7,785 bases of DNA from Bacteroidales bacterium (GTDB lineage: Bacteria; Bacteroidota; Bacteroidia; Bacteroidales; UBA10428). The DNA is taken from assembly GCA_016935595.1 (NCBI GenBank), contig JAFGQQ010000198.1:1-7785 (forward strand). The letters are read 5' to 3'. Under the pieces are notes generated by a model, which had not been told where the DNA came from, did not search any database, and saw only the letters and a list, made by a program, of their open reading frames with translations. Positions 6,071 through 7,785 of the stretch are shown here, piece by piece. The translations under genes were made by a program, and so were the position numbers. Within the stretch, counting starts at the first letter, position 1. Each line of letters begins with the position of its first letter.

Positions 6071-7396
6071 ATGAAAAAGTTAATTGAAACCATAAAAAAC
6101 ATTTGGAAGATTGAAGACCTTCGTGAAAGGATTTTATATACTCTTTTCATTTTATTAATTTACCGGTTAGGAATTCACATTGTACTGCCGGGAGTTGATC
6201 CTGAAAAGCTTGGAGCTCTTAAAGTACAGGCATCCGATGGTATTATTGGTTTAATCGATATATTTTCAGGTGGTGCATTTTCAAATGCCTCTATTCTTGC
6301 TTTGGGTATCATGCCATATATTTCGGCATCTATCGTAGTTCAGTTACTTGGAATTGCAGTTCCCTATTTTCAACGATTACAACGGGAAGGTGAAAGCGGA
6401 AGAAGAAAAATTAATCAAATAACAAGATATTTAACAGTTATTATATTAATTTTCCAGTCTCCGGCATACCTGGCTAACTTGAAGGCACAATTACCACCCG
6501 AAGCATTTGTAATGAATCCCACATATTTTAGAATTTCATCAATTATCATAATGACAGCCGGAACCATGTTTATCATGTGGTTAGGTGAAAAAATCACTGA
6601 TAAAGGTATAGGAAATGGTATATCACTTATTATTATGATAGGTATTATTGCAAGAATGCCAGTAGCATTAGTACAGGAATTCGGTTCAAGGCTTAACGAA
6701 GGAGGTGGCTTGGTAGCCTTCCTTTCTGAGATTGTTATATTGTTCCTGGTGTTTGTTGCGAGTATATTGCTAATTCAGGGAACAAGGAAAATACCTGTTC
6801 AATATGCCAAGAGGATTATTGGCAATAAACAATATGGTGGAGTAAGACAATATATACCGCTTAAAGTAAATGCAGCAGGTGTGATGCCAATTATTTTTGC
6901 CCAAGCTTTAATGTTTGTTCCTATAAGTATTGCTGGATTTGCAAAAGCCGAATCTTTAACTGGTTTTGCCTCGGCCTTTGCAAATTATACCGGATTCTGG
7001 TATAACTTTACATTTGCATTACTAATTATTCTTTTTACTTACTTTTATACAGCCATTATAATTAATCCAACACAAATGGCGGAGGATATAAAGAAAAATG
7101 CTGGTTTTATACCAGGCATTAAACCTGGCAAAAAAACTGTTGAATTTATTGATACTATTATGTCAAGGATAACATTACCAGGTTCAATATTCCTGGCTAT
7201 TGTAGCTATTATGCCTGCATTTGCGACAATGGCCGGATTAAACAGGTCGTGGGCTCAATTTTATGGAGGCACCTCTTTATTAATTTTAGTTGGTGTTATC
7301 CTGGATACTTTACAACAAATTGAGAGTCATTTATTGATGCGACATTATGATGGCTTAATGAAATCGGGAAGAATTAAAGGAAAATCAGGTATGTAA
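6071..7396 (+). CDS. secY: Preprotein translocase subunit SecY
   Basis: Channel-forming subunit of the SecYEG translocon in the inner membrane; it passes unfolded secretory proteins driven by SecA and inserts membrane proteins delivered by ribosomes. The protein is 441 aa (E. coli 443) with ten hydrophobic segments, placed by eye at about 21-38, 76-95, 118-135, 155-172, 182-200, 215-235, 268-290, 310-332, 368-390 and 397-412. The plug region GLIDIFSGGAFSNASILALG is at 60-79, and SecY signature 1 lies around 74-93. The cytoplasmic loop GTRKIPVQYAKR (237-248) carries the Arg-Lys pair used in ribosome and SecA contact. The next cytoplasmic loop has FIPGIKPGKKT (346-356); the position of the near-invariant E. 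coli Arg357 is Lys351 here, probably a lineage trait. It is 5 bp after rplO. Confidence 0.99.
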   Translation: MKKLIETIKNIWKIEDLRERILYTLFILLIYRLGIHIVLPGVDPEKLGALKVQASDGIIGLIDIFSGGAFSNASILALGIMPYISASIVVQLLGIAVPYFQRLQREGESGRRKINQITRYLTVIILIFQSPAYLANLKAQLPPEAFVMNPTYFRISSIIIMTAGTMFIMWLGEKITDKGIGNGISLIIMIGIIARMPVALVQEFGSRLNEGGGLVAFLSEIVILFLVFVASILLIQGTRKIPVQYAKRIIGNKQYGGVRQYIPLKVNAAGVMPIIFAQALMFVPISIAGFAKAESLTGFASAFANYTGFWYNFTFALLIILFTYFYTAIIINPTQMAEDIKKNAGFIPGIKPGKKTVEFIDTIMSRITLPGSIFLAIVAIMPAFATMAGLNRSWAQFYGGTSLLILVGVILDTLQQIESHLLMRHYDGLMKSGRIKGKSGM

Positions 7397-7431
7397 AAAC
7401 TGATTTGATTAATTATAGATAACGTTCTTTG

Positions 7432-7785
7432 ATGGTATATCTTAAAACAAATGAGGAAATTGAAATTATAAGGAATAACAACCTGTTAGTTTCAAAAACC
7501 TTAGCTGAAGTTGGAAAATTAATAAAGCCTGGTATAACAACCAATGCTTTAGATAAAAGAGCTGAAGAATTTGTCCAAGATCATGGGGCTAAGCCGGCTT
7601 TTAAAGGATATAAAGGTTTTCCCAACACACTTTGTACTTCAGTAAATAGTGAAGTTGTGCATGGAATCCCATCTGATTATGAGTTAAAAGATGGAGATAT
7701 AATATCGATCGATTGCGGTGTTTTTAAAAATGGCTATTACGGAGATTCAGCCTATACTTTCGAGATTGGTGAAGTGGAACCTGAA
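7432..7785 (+). CDS. map: Methionine aminopeptidase type I, 3'-truncated
   Basis: Cytosolic metalloenzyme that removes the initiator Met from new proteins when residue 2 is small. The window shows the first 118 of an expected 250-265 residues. The start MVYLKTNEEIEIIRNNNLLV matches the type I family, without an SH3-like zinc-finger extension. Residues 56-78 contain FKGYKGFPNTLCTSVNSEVVHG; His77 is the equivalent of the E. coli substrate-binding His79. The first two metal ligands are present as Asp94 (in ISIDCG) and Asp105 (in YGDSAYTF), 11 residues apart as in E. coli (D97, D108). The remaining ligands lie beyond the window. It follows secY after 35 bp, the widest gap here, as is usual in Bacteroidota before infA and rpmJ. 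A stop at 7420-7422 is in frame, leaving ATG 7432 (or TTG 7429) as the start. Confidence 0.97.
   Translation, partial: MVYLKTNEEIEIIRNNNLLVSKTLAEVGKLIKPGITTNALDKRAEEFVQDHGAKPAFKGYKGFPNTLCTSVNSEVVHGIPSDYELKDGDIISIDCGVFKNGYYGDSAYTFEIGEVEPE

Noticed and set aside
7112..7128. Inverted repeat CCAGG-N7-CCTGG in secY, and a similar one at 7178-7196
   Set aside because: Both are only 5-bp stems inside coding sequence with loops of 7 and 9 nt; such short repeats are expected by chance and neither has a U-tract.
7404..7431. Possible Bacteroidota-type promoter (TTTG ... TTTG) between secY and map
   Set aside because: TTTG occurs at 7404-7407 and 7428-7431, but the second lacks the TA of TAnnTTTG, the spacing is too short, and it abuts the map start codon, leaving no leader.

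Overview
This window is the central part of the S10-spc ribosomal-protein gene cluster of a member of the Bacteroidota, most likely of the order Bacteroidales or a close relative. The evidence is protein sequence character (the L22, L29, L5, L24 and SecY sequences all read as Bacteroidota types), the A+T-rich composition, and translation starts that almost all lack a Shine-Dalgarno sequence and sit behind short A/T-rich leaders. The order assignment is inference from sequence recall, not from an alignment.

Seventeen genes lie on the + strand in canonical order with no insertion, inversion or missing member. They are rplV (5'-truncated), rpsC, rplP, rpmC, rpsQ (distal S10 segment); rplN, rplX, rplE, rpsN, rpsH, rplF, rplR, rpsE, rpmD, rplO, secY (spc segment); and map (3'-truncated). 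Gaps are 1 to 21 bp, rplX and rplE overlap by one base, and the largest gap is 35 bp before map. There is no gene-free stretch over 35 bp, and I see no promoter, terminator, tRNA, mobile element or CRISPR. The whole window therefore looks like the interior of one long polycistronic transcript whose promoter lies upstream. All starts are ATG. All visible stops are TAA except rpsE, which ends in TAG.

Functionally the cluster supplies large-subunit proteins (L22, L16, L29, L14, L24, L5, L6, L18, L30, L15) and small-subunit proteins (S3, S17, S14, S8, S5). It also supplies SecY, the channel through which new membrane and secreted proteins pass, and methionine aminopeptidase, which trims the N-terminal Met of new proteins. 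L5 and L18 together bind 5S rRNA. L22, L24 and L29 surround the exit tunnel. S3 and S5 line the mRNA entry site. Two short genes need care: rpmD (59 aa) is easily missed, and rpsN should start at 3262 rather than at an earlier in-frame ATG.

No previously undescribed system is visible; this is a conserved housekeeping region. The points worth a second look are a lone well-placed Shine-Dalgarno sequence before rplF, a perfect 20-nt palindrome in the first codons of rplE (the region where the E. coli spc operon carries its S8 repressor site), and a nested stem-loop near the end of rplN.
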